From the NCBI RefSeq assembly GCF_023278045.1, contig NZ_CP056783.1:3071501-3135500 (forward strand): a stretch of DNA of 64,000 nucleotides. The letters are read 5' to 3'. Positions 18,336-27,813 of this stretch are shown one piece after another; position 1 is the first letter of the stretch, and the number at the start of each line of letters is the position of its first letter. The stretch comes from Flavobacterium sp. K5-23. Lineage in GTDB: Bacteria; Bacteroidota; Bacteroidia; Flavobacteriales; Flavobacteriaceae. The notes below the pieces were generated by a model, which was given only the letters and a program-made list of their open reading frames with translations, had not been told where the DNA came from and did no database searches. A program made the position numbers and the translations under genes.

Positions 18336-20798
18336 ATGCAAAAAAGAATGAAATTTGTCGTTACATTAACATTTCTATTTACTTTCCTGTGCAATTTTGC
18401 GCAATCTGGTCCACCAGCAAAAGAAAAAATTAGAATTACAGGAAAAGTAATTGATAAAATAAGCAACCAACCGCTAGAATACGCAACTATTACCTTAATA
18501 AATCCTAAAAACCCCAAAGCTATTGCCGGTGGGATCACTAATCCAAAAGGAGAATTTGATGTGGAAGCCTTTCCAGGTGTTTATTCCATCAAGATTGAAT
18601 TTATTTCATTCAAACCAACAGAAATAAAACAACAGATTATTCAAAAAAGCATCAATTTAGGAACAATAGCTTTGGTTGAAGATGCACAGCTATTAAATGA
18701 AGTTGTAATTCGTGCCGAAAAATCTACTGTTGAAATAAAATTAGACAAAAAAGTCTATAACGTAGGGAATGACCTTATGGTAAAAGGAGGAACGGTAAGC
18801 GATGTATTAGACAATATCCCTTCAGTTTCAGTTGATGTGGAAGGTAAAGTAAGTCTTCGAGGTAACGAAAATGTAAAAGTACTTATAGACGGAAAACCAT
18901 CAAACGCCATTAATATATCTGATGCACTTCGATTAATTCCTGCTGATGCAATTGAAAAAGTAGAGGTTATTACTAATCCATCCGCAAGATACGATGCTGA
19001 AGGTGGTGGAGGAATATTAAATATTATTCTAAAAAAAGGAAAAAATCAAGGTTTAAACGGAACAATAATAGCTTCTACTGGTTATCCTGACAACCATGGC
19101 TTAAGCGGTAGTTTTAATTATAAAGCTGAAAAATTTAATCTTTTCACAACTCAAGGATATAATTACAGGAACAGTCCTGGAAACGCCTTAACTAATTCAG
19201 AATACCTAAATCCTGATAATATCACTAGAAATTACGTTAACGAGTCAAGAGAAAACGACAGATACAGTAAAGGGTATAATGGAAGTTTTGGTATGGAATT
19301 ATATTTAGATAAATCATCATCTTGGACTAACACTTTTAATTATAGAAAAAGTAACGGAGACAATATTGACGACGTATTTCAAAATTATTTCAATGCTAAC
19401 AATGTTTATGATTATACCAGAAATCGTATTAATAGAGAAGATAGTGACAGTGAAAGCATAGACTTTTCTACTAACTACACTAAAAACTTTAAAAAGGAAG
19501 GTCACAAATTAACAATTGACGGTTCGTTTTCAACAAATGATGAAATAAACACAGCGCTAATTAATGATTCAGCTACAAATTCAAATCAACTAAAACTTGA
19601 CGCTACCATTAATAATCAAGATCAAAACAGAAATTTAATCCAAATGGATTATGTTCTTCCATTTGGAAAAGGAAGCCAATTTGAAGCGGGTTATCGTGGT
19701 GATTTCACTAATCTAACAACTGATTATCAAGTTAAAAATGATGGTGTTTCTAATCCTAATTTCACTAATATTTTAGAATACAAAGAGGCAGTAAATGCAT
19801 TCTACTCCCAGTATGGCTTTAAAGTCAATAAATTTTCAGCTCTTTTTGGTTTACGTTGGGAAGATTCAAATATTGACATTAATCAATTGGTTACAAGTGA
19901 CTTTAACACAAAAAAGTACAACAATTTCTTCCCTAGTGCATTCTTTACCTATGAAATATCAGATAAAAGCAGCACATCTATAAGCTATAGTAAACGTATT
20001 CACAGACCTAGAGGGAGAATGATTAATCCATTCAACAACTTATCCAGCAACATTAATATCTTCGTAGGTAATCCTGATTTAAACCCTCAATTTACTGATG
20101 CCATAGATCTGGGTTACATCAAGCGTTGGGATAACCTAACATTTAATACTTCTGTATACGTAAACAAAACGACGGATGCTTTTCAGTTTGCTAGGAGAGA
20201 ATCTGGTGATTTTGTAAACGGAATACCTATTATCATTAGTTCACCAATAAATTTAGCTACTGAATATAGAGCAGGTTTTGAATTTACATTAAATTATTCT
20301 CCTTATAAATGGTGGAAATTAAATGGAAACTTCAATTTCTTTAGAAATGAAACTCAAGGTGATTTTGTTTATACAAATTCAAGTAACGTCCTTATTACTC
20401 AAGATTTTGATAATGTTGCCACAACTTGGTCATCAAGAATAACATCCAAAATAAATTTACCTTATAAAATAGACTGGCAAACTAATGTTAGTTATAATGG
20501 ACCTGAATCTAGTGCCCAAGGGAAACGTTTAGGGATTTTTGCTGCAAACTTAGCCTTTAGTAAAGACGTCTTAAAAGACAAAGGAACACTTTCATTCAAC
20601 ATCAGTGACGTATTTAACACTAGAAAAAGAATGATGGAAGCTAATATTCCTGGAATCGTTAATTCCTATTCTGAAATGCAATGGAGAGTGAGACAGTTCA
20701 GCCTTTCCTTCACTTACAGAATAAATAAGAAGAAAAACGAAAGGGAAAAACAACCTAAGAAAATGCAAAATGAAGGTGATAATGACTTTCAAGGATAA
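18336..20798 (+). CDS. TonB-dependent receptor-like outer-membrane protein
   Basis: An 820-residue outer-membrane protein with signal peptide (cut after NFA in FLCNFAQS). A carboxypeptidase-regulatory-like domain follows at about residues 29-110 (RITGKVIDKISNQPLEYATI), then a plug domain with SDVLDNIPSVSVDVEGKV and VLIDGKPSNA, and then a long beta-barrel from about residue 240. This is the outer membrane beta-barrel/TonB receptor type common in Flavobacteriia. There is no SusD partner, so it is not an ordinary polysaccharide-uptake pair. A hydrophilic, Lys/Glu-rich tail of about 25 residues extends past the last strand. Confidence 0.85.
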   Translation: MQKRMKFVVTLTFLFTFLCNFAQSGPPAKEKIRITGKVIDKISNQPLEYATITLINPKNPKAIAGGITNPKGEFDVEAFPGVYSIKIEFISFKPTEIKQQIIQKSINLGTIALVEDAQLLNEVVIRAEKSTVEIKLDKKVYNVGNDLMVKGGTVSDVLDNIPSVSVDVEGKVSLRGNENVKVLIDGKPSNAINISDALRLIPADAIEKVEVITNPSARYDAEGGGGILNIILKKGKNQGLNGTIIASTGYPDNHGLSGSFNYKAEKFNLFTTQGYNYRNSPGNALTNSEYLNPDNITRNYVNESRENDRYSKGYNGSFGMELYLDKSSSWTNTFNYRKSNGDNIDDVFQNYFNANNVYDYTRNRINREDSDSESIDFSTNYTKNFKKEGHKLTIDGSFSTNDEINTALINDSATNSNQLKLDATINNQDQNRNLIQMDYVLPFGKGSQFEAGYRGDFTNLTTDYQVKNDGVSNPNFTNILEYKEAVNAFYSQYGFKVNKFSALFGLRWEDSNIDINQLVTSDFNTKKYNNFFPSAFFTYEISDKSSTSISYSKRIHRPRGRMINPFNNLSSNINIFVGNPDLNPQFTDAIDLGYIKRWDNLTFNTSVYVNKTTDAFQFARRESGDFVNGIPIIISSPINLATEYRAGFEFTLNYSPYKWWKLNGNFNFFRNETQGDFVYTNSSNVLITQDFDNVATTWSSRITSKINLPYKIDWQTNVSYNGPESSAQGKRLGIFAANLAFSKDVLKDKGTLSFNISDVFNTRKRMMEANIPGIVNSYSEMQWRVRQFSLSFTYRINKKKNEREKQPKKMQNEGDNDFQG

Positions 20799-20800
20799 AA

Positions 20801-20830
20801 AAAAAGGACTCGTAAAACGGGTCCTTTTTT
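20801..20830. terminator. Bidirectional terminator
   Basis: A GGACTCG/CGGGTCC stem (one G-U pair) is flanked by A and T runs, between the TonB-type receptor gene and the convergent small membrane protein gene. Confidence 0.8.
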
Positions 20831-20852
20831 TATGTAAAAATCAAATTAACTT

Positions 20853-21017
20853 TTAAAGTGATTCTTCTTTCTTTGCTTTTCTTTCTTTGTACATTTCCCA
20901 TAAAGCTCCGCCAATCCAATACTGAACGAAACCTACTAAGAAGAACATTAACCAAAATCCTATAGTAAGAATGGTTAAGAAAAGTAAAAAGCCTAAATAC
21001 TGTGAAAATTCAAACAT
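20853..21017 (-). CDS. Small membrane protein, about 54 residues
   Basis: A short protein with one long or two short hydrophobic helices (residues about 6-36) and a strongly charged C-terminus (MYKERKAKKEESL). The ATG at 21017 gives MFEFSQYLG; an upstream ATG at 21047 would add ten residues. No family is recognised. Its hydrophobic core, charged tail and dedicated bidirectional terminator support a real gene rather than a chance frame. Confidence 0.55.
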   Translation of the reverse strand: MFEFSQYLGFLLFLTILTIGFWLMFFLVGFVQYWIGGALWEMYKERKAKKEESL

Positions 21018-21125
21018 GTTTTCCGGAATTTTTGAATGTAGCCACAAATGTAGGTCTAATATTTTTTCTTGGCAATAAAAAACCAGTTCAATTTTAATTA
21101 AAAAGGAATTATTCGTAAATTTATG

Positions 21126-21246
21126 GAGCTATTTCCCGCTATCGTTACATTCTTATATGCCAGAAAAAGGCATATAAGGGTTTTCACTTCAAACGAAGTT
21201 CACTGAACACCAATGAAAATAGAAATCAAGTGAAGTAATCGGGGCT
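21126..21246. repeat. Probable dispersed intergenic repeat (REP/MITE-like)
   Basis: The block begins GAGCTATTTCCCGCTATC and ends ATCGGGGCTA. Inside it a 10-bp stem (21152-21161 with 21169-21178) is followed by AAGGGTTTTCACTTC. This layout resembles an intergenic repeat I recall from Flavobacterium genomes (CCCGCTATC, hairpin, AAGGATTTCCACT, ATCGGGGCTA). Only one copy of this form is in the window, so the repeat status rests on memory. Confidence 0.5.
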
Positions 21247-21310
21247 AAAAAAAGAGCACTAAAATAGCGCTCTTTCCCAAAAATATATTATCCTAATACA
21301 TCCTTCTACA

Positions 21311-22708
21311 ATGAAATACCGAATAGAAAAAGACACAATGGGTGAAGTACAAGTTCCCGCAGATAAATACTGGGGTGCACAAACTGAACGTTCCAGAAAC
21401 AATTTCAAAATAGGTCCTACGGCATCAATGCCAAAGGAAATAATCAAAGGTTTTGCTTATTTAAAAAAAGCTGCAGCTTATACTAATTGTGATTTAGGTG
21501 TTTTAACAACCGAAAAGCGTGACGCCATTGCAGAGGTTTGTGACGAAATCCTGGCAGGAAAACTAGACGATCAATTTCCATTGGTAATTTGGCAAACCGG
21601 TTCCGGTACGCAAAGCAATATGAACGTAAATGAAGTAATTGCTAATCGGGCCCAAGTTTTAAAAGGCTTTGCAATAGGAGAAGGAGAACAATTTATTAAG
21701 GCTAATGATGATGTTAATAAATCACAGTCTTCAAACGACACTTTCCCAACAGGAATGCATATCGCAGCGTATAAAGTTATAGTAGAAAACACTATTCCAG
21801 CCATTGAAAAACTAAGAAATACATTAGATACAAAAGCAAACGAATATAAGAGTGTTGTAAAAATAGGCCGTACGCATCTTATGGATGCTACTCCCCTAAC
21901 CTTGGGTCAGGAATTGTCCGGATATACAGCTCAATTAAACTATGGATTAAAAGCTTTAAAAAACACTTTAGCCCATTTATCAGAAATCGCTTTGGGAGGA
22001 ACTGCAGTAGGTACAGGAATAAACACCCCTGAAGGCTACGACATAAAAGTAGCCGAATACATAGCAGAATTCACTGGATTGCCATTTATCACAGCCGAAA
22101 ACAAATTTGAAGCCCTAGCTGCTCACGATGCCATAGTCGAAACACACGGTGCTTTAAAACAGCTGGCTGTTTCACTAAACAAAATTGCCAATGACATCCG
22201 AATGTTGGCTTCCGGACCCCGTTCTGGAATTGGAGAAATTATTATCCCCGAAAACGAACCTGGTTCCTCAATTATGCCTGGAAAAGTAAACCCAACACAA
22301 TGCGAGGCGCTAACAATGGTTTGTGCTCAAGTGATGGGGAACGATGTGGCTATTACTGTTGGAGGAATGCAGGGTCACTATGAACTTAATGTATTCAAAC
22401 CGTTAATGGCGGCTAACTTCTTGCAGTCGGCACGCTTGTTAGGCGATGCTTGTTTATCTTTTGAGGAACATTGTGCTCAAGGAATAGAACCAAACTACAA
22501 ACGAATTAAAGAATTAGTTGATAACTCATTGATGTTAGTTACCGCTTTAAACACTAAAATAGGTTATTATAAATCAGCTGAGATTGCACAAACCGCTCAC
22601 AAAAACGGAACAACTCTAAAAGAAGAAGCGATACGATTAGGATATCTAACTCCTGATGAATTTGACTCTTGGGTAAAACCAGAAGATATGGTAGGGAAGA
22701 TAAAATAA
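21311..22708 (+). CDS. fumC: Fumarate hydratase, class II
   Basis: A 465-residue class II fumarase, the iron-independent TCA-cycle enzyme that interconverts fumarate and malate. The opening ([20 protein letters not shown]) is family-typical. The aspartase/fumarase signature [13 protein letters not shown], at about residue 318, carries the catalytic serine loop, and [16 protein letters not shown] supplies the active-site His-containing loop. FumC is distinguished from aspartase by [10 protein letters not shown] and overall pattern. Monocistronic with a terminator directly downstream. Confidence 0.95.
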   Translation: MKYRIEKDTMGEVQVPADKYWGAQTERSRNNFKIGPTASMPKEIIKGFAYLKKAAAYTNCDLGVLTTEKRDAIAEVCDEILAGKLDDQFPLVIWQTGSGTQSNMNVNEVIANRAQVLKGFAIGEGEQFIKANDDVNKSQSSNDTFPTGMHIAAYKVIVENTIPAIEKLRNTLDTKANEYKSVVKIGRTHLMDATPLTLGQELSGYTAQLNYGLKALKNTLAHLSEIALGGTAVGTGINTPEGYDIKVAEYIAEFTGLPFITAENKFEALAAHDAIVETHGALKQLAVSLNKIANDIRMLASGPRSGIGEIIIPENEPGSSIMPGKVNPTQCEALTMVCAQVMGNDVAITVGGMQGHYELNVFKPLMAANFLQSARLLGDACLSFEEHCAQGIEPNYKRIKELVDNSLMLVTALNTKIGYYKSAEIAQTAHKNGTTLKEEAIRLGYLTPDEFDSWVKPEDMVGKIK

Positions 22709-22725
22709 TTATGAGTTATGAGATA

Positions 22726-22757
22726 AAAACCCTGCAATGTTGCCATTGCAGGGTTTT
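22726..22757 (+). terminator. Terminator after fumC
   Basis: A perfect 14-bp stem (22726-22739 with 22744-22757) has a four-base loop, A-rich on the 5' arm and T-rich on the 3' arm. Confidence 0.85.
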
Positions 22758-22833
22758 CTATGTTTAAATTGAGTCTCATTTATTCGAAAAATTAAACTTT
22801 TGTCGAAGTCCACCTCCTATTTAATAACCTTAA

Positions 22834-24036
22834 TTATTTCCCGTCTACATAATCTTGTAAATAACTGAATCTAGGAGTTAGCTTTCCTTTATCGGTCATT
22901 TTTGCTCTATCCAATATTCCGTCTTTATCGCCGTTAAAAAATGCTGGAATCACATACTCCATAAACATAAGCCCAAAACCTTCACTAGCATCTTTTGGCA
23001 ACTCACAAGGCAAATTATCTACTGCCATAACCACAATTGCTGCAGGATGAAAAACATCCACTTCTTTATGCTCAGAAGGCAAATATCCGTATATTGGTTC
23101 TGCAATTGTTGAAGCTCTAAGTGTACAAGCAATAGGACCATCAATATCACAAGAAACATCTCCCACTACTTTTATTTTACAATCTTTAGATTGAAGCATT
23201 TCTCTAGTAAGAATTGCTGGTGCGTCATTTCCATAAAAATGTCCCGTAATTACAATATCCGAAACTTTTGAAAAACGTTCAAAATCAGAAACATATTCCG
23301 TTGGATTTTTATAAAAATCTTTAGTATCTAATACTCTTCCGTCTAACCTCTTGTTGTAATCTAAAACATCAAGCTGTGTATAAACTGGTTGCGCATAGTT
23401 TTTTGTAAGGAAATTATCAACAGAAACCTCTTTTATTTTTATAGCATCCAAAATTTCTTTTATACCATTCCCAACTTTTCCAGAACCCGTGATTGTAATT
23501 TTTATTGGGGGAAAAACAATACGCTTTAATTGCGAAATCAATTCCTCTCTTCCCGATAGAGTCTCCGCTTTTGGTAATTTGAATAATTCAAATTTTATTC
23601 CAAAGGCACGAATACTATTATAAGCACCAACAATACCTGCATACCTCCCAAAACCAATTAATCTGCGATTCTCAGCAGTTACAATAGTTTCATGGTCGTA
23701 TAAATCAATTTTTTTATCAAGAACAGCCAGTAATAGTTTTCTGTTATAAGGTTGCTTCTTTATTGTATGTGAAAAAAAGAAATACGCTTTATCAGCAATT
23801 AAACTTTCAACAGGAACTTCTTTAACACCAAATAAAACATCACAGTCATTCATGTCTTCTGACACTTCAATACCTAAATTAGTATATTGCTCGTCAGTAA
23901 ATATTCGAATATCAGAACTTTCCACTTTCACTGAAGCATCTTGATAAAGCGCTTTTAATTTGACCAATTCATCAGGTGAAAATACCACTCTTCTGTCCGG
24001 TGGACTCTTTCTTTCTTTTATAATTCCGAATTTCAT
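22834..24036 (-). CDS. Saccharopine/alanine dehydrogenase-like NAD(P)-dependent oxidoreductase
   Basis: A 400-residue protein of the alanine dehydrogenase/PNT-saccharopine dehydrogenase (LYS1-like) superfamily. The N-terminal domain opens with MKFGIIKERKSPPDRRV, as in this superfamily. The Rossmann dinucleotide loop is ITITGSGKVGNGIKE at about residues 180-195. The C-terminal domain has VGDVSCDIDGPIACT, typical of the saccharopine dehydrogenase (lysine-forming) group. Fungal members act in lysine metabolism; the bacterial role is uncertain. It is a single gene; the 250 bases upstream are AT-rich and hold the promoter region of the divergent lipoprotein gene. Confidence 0.75.
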   Translation of the reverse strand: MKFGIIKERKSPPDRRVVFSPDELVKLKALYQDASVKVESSDIRIFTDEQYTNLGIEVSEDMNDCDVLFGVKEVPVESLIADKAYFFFSHTIKKQPYNRKLLLAVLDKKIDLYDHETIVTAENRRLIGFGRYAGIVGAYNSIRAFGIKFELFKLPKAETLSGREELISQLKRIVFPPIKITITGSGKVGNGIKEILDAIKIKEVSVDNFLTKNYAQPVYTQLDVLDYNKRLDGRVLDTKDFYKNPTEYVSDFERFSKVSDIVITGHFYGNDAPAILTREMLQSKDCKIKVVGDVSCDIDGPIACTLRASTIAEPIYGYLPSEHKEVDVFHPAAIVVMAVDNLPCELPKDASEGFGLMFMEYVIPAFFNGDKDGILDRAKMTDKGKLTPRFSYLQDYVDGK

Positions 24037-24259
24037 ATTTATTACTGCTATTTAATGTTTTGGCTTTATATAACTTTATACGCGATATTTGTTACAAATA
24101 TAACATATTTAACTAAATTGTGATTCTTTTTAAAAAAATAATTGTTTTTAAAAACTATTAGATACTGACTCCCAAAAAATTACAACTATTCATTTCTAAA
24201 GTCGTAATAAAATGTTGTTAAGTTTTAAAAAAAATAGAACTCAAAAGAGATTGATTCTA

Positions 24260-24267
24260 TATATTTG
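24260..24267 (+). promoter_or_regulatory. -7 promoter element of the serine hydrolase gene
   Basis: TATATTTG fits TAnnTTTG and lies 20 bases before the ATG at 24288. The -33 box is not evident. Confidence 0.5.
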
Positions 24268-24287
24268 CGATAATAGTACCACCAAAA

Positions 24288-25481
24288 ATGATTATTCTAA
24301 AAAAAACAAATATACTACAAATAATACTTCTATTGCTCGTGTTGGGGTCATGTAAAGATGAGACTAACTCTAAAGCAAAAGAGGAGAGTTTTGTAGAAGA
24401 CACATTACCTAAAATGAAACCTTTAATAAAGGAGTCATCAATACCAACAACCGCATACATAAATTCTAAAAAAGCAGAGGTAACTTCTTTTTATAATAAA
24501 AAATGGCCAAATCAAAGTGCTAACGGAAGTTTTCTTGTTGCAAAGAATGGTCAAATTATTTATGAAAAATATGAAGGCTTCGCAAATTTTAGATCAAAAA
24601 CAAAAATTACAACCAATACTCCATTGCATCTTGCGTCAGTAAGTAAAGTAATTACCGCTACGGCCATATTACTATTGATTGATGGAAAAAAAATAGATTT
24701 AAATCAAAAAATAAACACCATTTTAAAGGAGTTTCCTTATCCAGAAGTAACCATTAAAACATTATTGAATCACCGAAGCGGAATACGTAATTATTCTTAT
24801 TTTACTGATAAAAAAGAAATTTGGGACAGACATGACATTCTTACCAATAAAGACATCCTGAATTTACTGGTTACCAAAGACATCGATTTAGAATTTAAAA
24901 CCGATTCCCGATTTAGTTATTGCAACACGAATTACGCCATTTTGGCATTGGTAATTGAAAAAATCACCCAATTGTCTTTCAAGGAAGCTATGAGCGAGAT
25001 GATTTTTAAACCACTGGGGATGAAAAATACCTATGTTTATGATTATGAGAAAGACAAGAAAACTGCTGTTCCATCTTATAAAGGAAACAAAGTCGAAATA
25101 GGGTTAGATCATTTAGATGCTATTTATGGTGACAAAAACATTTATTCGACACCCAGAGATTTATTAAAATTTGACCGTGCACGAAATTCAGCTGAATTTT
25201 TAAATCCAACACTTCTAAAACAAGTGTATCATGGTTATAGCAATGAACGCAAAGGAACTAAGAATTATGGTTTAGGTATCCGAATGATTAATTGGCCAAC
25301 CGGACAAAATTTCTATTTCCACAACGGCTGGTGGCATGGTAACACATCGGCATTTATTACTTTACCAAAAGATCAGGTAACCATTATAGCGCTTTCTAAT
25401 AAATTCACAAGAAAAACCTATGATGTACGCAAATTGGCTGTTTTGTTTGGTGACTATCCTTTTAAAATAGAGGATGATTAA
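24288..25481 (+). CDS. Beta-lactamase-fold serine hydrolase lipoprotein
   Basis: A 397-residue lipoprotein (signal ending in VLGSC) of the class C beta-lactamase/penicillin-binding-protein-like family. The nucleophile motif is LASVSKVIT (SxxK), the second motif YCNTNY (YxN) and the third HNGWWHG (HxG). Such proteins include peptidases and esterases acting on peptidoglycan or D-peptides, and most are not antibiotic-degrading. It faces the periplasm or the cell surface. Located directly upstream of ssrA but separated from it by its own promoter. Confidence 0.83.
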   Translation: MIILKKTNILQIILLLLVLGSCKDETNSKAKEESFVEDTLPKMKPLIKESSIPTTAYINSKKAEVTSFYNKKWPNQSANGSFLVAKNGQIIYEKYEGFANFRSKTKITTNTPLHLASVSKVITATAILLLIDGKKIDLNQKINTILKEFPYPEVTIKTLLNHRSGIRNYSYFTDKKEIWDRHDILTNKDILNLLVTKDIDLEFKTDSRFSYCNTNYAILALVIEKITQLSFKEAMSEMIFKPLGMKNTYVYDYEKDKKTAVPSYKGNKVEIGLDHLDAIYGDKNIYSTPRDLLKFDRARNSAEFLNPTLLKQVYHGYSNERKGTKNYGLGIRMINWPTGQNFYFHNGWWHGNTSAFITLPKDQVTIIALSNKFTRKTYDVRKLAVLFGDYPFKIEDD

Positions 25482-25544
25482 AAAAGGTATGATATTTGTA
25501 TAATAATATATAGAAAGTAGATGTCAGAGTTCGTTTAAAAAGGA

Positions 25545-25552
25545 TATATTTG
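25545..25552 (+). promoter_or_regulatory. -7 promoter element of ssrA
   Basis: TATATTTG lies 38 bases before the mature tmRNA 5' end. Transcription would start near 25558 and leave a leader of about 30 bases for RNase P to remove. Confidence 0.5.
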
Positions 25553-25589
25553 CCATCTCAAATTAATTTTTGAATTTTAAAATAAAAAA

Positions 25590-25983
25590 GGGGTCGACTG
25601 GTTTTGACAGCAAGTCGAATTGAGAAGTAAGCACGTCGAGCATTGAGACCTTGCTCGTAAATATAAGATCTTATCATTTTACACGGCGAAAATAACTACG
25701 CTTTAGCTGCATAATCCGAATTATAGTAAGATTAAGCCACGTTCCTATCAGATAGGAAAGCTGGATTCTCCTTGAAAGCCTTGGTTTGTGGCGGTCAGTC
25801 CAGGAGAACCGTAAAAATAAACCTAGATTTCCATAAGCTTCGGGTGGTTATCGAATTAAAGAAGATAAGTAGTGTGTGGCTGTTTCTGGCCTAGCCCACT
25901 ATCGAAAATCTAATCAGGAAATAAACGCGTAGAAAGCCTTTTAGTTGCTTGTTTGGACCCGGGTTCGATTCCCGGCGACTCCA
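25590..25983 (+). ncRNA. ssrA: Transfer-messenger RNA (tmRNA)
   Basis: tmRNA rescues stalled ribosomes and tags their products for proteolysis. The 5' end GGGGUCGACU pairs with the 3' end CGACUCC, forming the tRNA-like acceptor stem. The T arm reads GGACCCGGGTTCGATTCCC. The tag reading frame at 25685-25714 is GGC GAA AAT AAC TAC GCT TTA GCT GCA TAA, giving GENNYALAA. After the discriminator A at 25983 the DNA reads CAAAA, so the CCA end is not encoded and must be added by the CCA-adding enzyme. Length is about 394 bases before CCA. The smpB gene is not in the window. Confidence 0.95.
25685..25714 (+). other. tmRNA tag reading frame (GENNYALAA)
   Basis: The ten codons including TAA encode the degradation tag. 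The C-terminal LAA is the ClpXP/ClpAP recognition end. Confidence 0.93.
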
Positions 25984-25993
25984 CAAAAAAAAG

Positions 25994-26027
25994 AAACCTG
26001 TAGTTCATTGAACTACAGGTTTTTTTT
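25994..26027. terminator. Bidirectional terminator of ssrA and the OsmC gene
   Basis: A 13-bp stem (25994-26006 with 26010-26022) has A and T runs on either side. It serves ssrA on the plus strand and the OsmC gene on the minus strand. Confidence 0.88.
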
Positions 26028-26044
26028 AGTTTCTGACCAATAAT

Positions 26045-26515
26045 TCAAACCACTTCACAACTAGGAAAATGTACAATAGGAAAATTACAGGAGTTGGCAA
26101 TAAAACAGAGTTGATTTGCTTTTTTATGCAAGCATAATGCTTCAGCGATTTTTTCTGGCTGTGCTATGATAACTTTTGGATTTAAGCTCATTTCAATAAA
26201 ACGGCCTCTACCATCCTCAAGAACTTCAAGAATTGCCTCAGCTTCATCAGTATAAGACACCACTTCGATTCCGTTTTGAGCACAAACATATAAATACGAC
26301 ATCATATGGCAAGAAACCACACTGCTTAACAATAAATCTTCTGGATTATAACATAGCGGGTCGCCTTTGAAAGCTTTGGCAGCTGAAACATTTAGAATTG
26401 CTTTTCCTTCTATGGCAATCGTATGGCTTTTAGTATATTTCTTTACGGCTGAATCAAGATCTTTTGTTTCAGAAAACCAATTCAATTTTGCTTTAAAAAA
26501 ATGTTTAAAAGTCAT
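26045..26515 (-). CDS. OsmC-family peroxidase-like protein
   Basis: A 156-residue cytoplasmic protein of the OsmC/Ohr family, thiol-dependent peroxidases that reduce organic hydroperoxides. The first redox cysteine is Cys69 in SSVVSCHMMSYLY, and the second is in the C-terminal ANSCNFP segment near residue 145. The YNPEDLLLSS segment is typical of OsmC. Convergent with ssrA. Confidence 0.88.
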   Translation of the reverse strand: MTFKHFFKAKLNWFSETKDLDSAVKKYTKSHTIAIEGKAILNVSAAKAFKGDPLCYNPEDLLLSSVVSCHMMSYLYVCAQNGIEVVSYTDEAEAILEVLEDGRGRFIEMSLNPKVIIAQPEKIAEALCLHKKANQLCFIANSCNFPIVHFPSCEVV

Positions 26516-26722
26516 TTCGTTTATTTTATTTCAAAAGTAATCAAAAACCACTACAAGAATTAATCTTATTTCAGTGTCGGCATCTCTATAAATTAGTTGA
26601 AAACGATTTTTCTGAAATACAGACTTCACTAGAAGAACTCTCTATTAATTTCAATCTAGGTTAAAACAAAATTTTTAAATAATAATTTTTGTAGTTTTAC
26701 CAGCCAATTCCTGATTTATAAA

Positions 26723-27574
26723 GTGAAAAATAAGATACTCAATATACCGCCAATACCTGCTGTGCTCTTTGCAATAATAAGCGTACAGTCAGGAGCTGCC
26801 ATTGCAAAAACACTCTTCCCTATGCTTGGAGCTGCTGCTACTGCAACGCTAAGAATAGGACTGTCCGCTATTATTCTTTTGGCTGTTTACAGACCTAACT
26901 TATTTAAAATCACAGCCATCCAATGGAAAATTGTAATCCCTTATGGTTTATCCTTGGGTGCAATGAATTTAATTTTTTATTTGGCTATAGAGCGTATTCC
27001 GATCGGGCTTGCTGTTACCCTGGAATTTATTGGCCCGTTATTAGTGGCTGTTTTGGGCTCAAAACGTTTACTGGATTATTTATGGGTACTTCTTGCCGCC
27101 TCGGGAATTGTTTTAATTGCACCTTGGTCAAATAACGGAATAGATTTAATTGGAGTACTGTTTGCTTTATTAGCAGGTGCGCTTTGGGCAGCTTATATTG
27201 TATTGGGAGGGAAAGTCTCTAAAATAATGAAAGGCGGTGAAGCAGTTGCCACAGGAATGCTCTTTGCTACTATACTAATACTCCCTTTTGGAATTTTAGG
27301 AAACGGCCTAAATAGCCTCACGCCAACATTCTTTTATTTAGGGATTGCTCTTGCCCTTTTGTCCAGTGCCATTCCATTTACACTAGAGATGAAAGCCCTA
27401 GGACAATTACCTTCCCGAACCTTCAGTATTTTAATGAGTTTAGAACCTGCCGCTGCTTCAATTTGTGCGTTACTTTTTTTACAAGAATACTTAACTGTAA
27501 ATGAAGTTATAGCGGTTGTCTTTGTTGTAATCGCCTCGGTTGGATCAACGTTTACATCGAAATCTAATGTTTAA
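26723..27574 (+). CDS. RhtA-like EamA-family amino acid exporter
   Basis: A 283-residue inner-membrane protein with ten predicted helices in two EamA repeats. It resembles RhtA, the threonine/homoserine exporter (QSGAAIAKTLFPMLGAAATA and the first-repeat end LVAVLGSKR). The start is a GTG at 26723, giving a short cytoplasmic N-terminus before the first helix. A purine-rich stretch is not obvious, as is common in this phylum. The substrate is inferred only from family resemblance. Confidence 0.82.
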   Translation: MKNKILNIPPIPAVLFAIISVQSGAAIAKTLFPMLGAAATATLRIGLSAIILLAVYRPNLFKITAIQWKIVIPYGLSLGAMNLIFYLAIERIPIGLAVTLEFIGPLLVAVLGSKRLLDYLWVLLAASGIVLIAPWSNNGIDLIGVLFALLAGALWAAYIVLGGKVSKIMKGGEAVATGMLFATILILPFGILGNGLNSLTPTFFYLGIALALLSSAIPFTLEMKALGQLPSRTFSILMSLEPAAASICALLFLQEYLTVNEVIAVVFVVIASVGSTFTSKSNV

Positions 27575-27813
27575 TATTTTGCAAATTACTTTTAAGAATA
27601 TAGAATATCTTTATCTATACCTTTTTTTACCATTTTAAAAGATTAAGATCGATTGCAAATACCTTCAAAAACCATCCAATACTAATCGACAGTCCCAATC
27701 ATAAACTTAAAGCAGATGTTCTTCCTCTGCATATTTCCATATCCTTTCTATTGTGCTGGGGGAATAATAACCTCTTTTTTCCTCTTTTATTCAAGAATTA
27801 ATTTAATGCGAGT

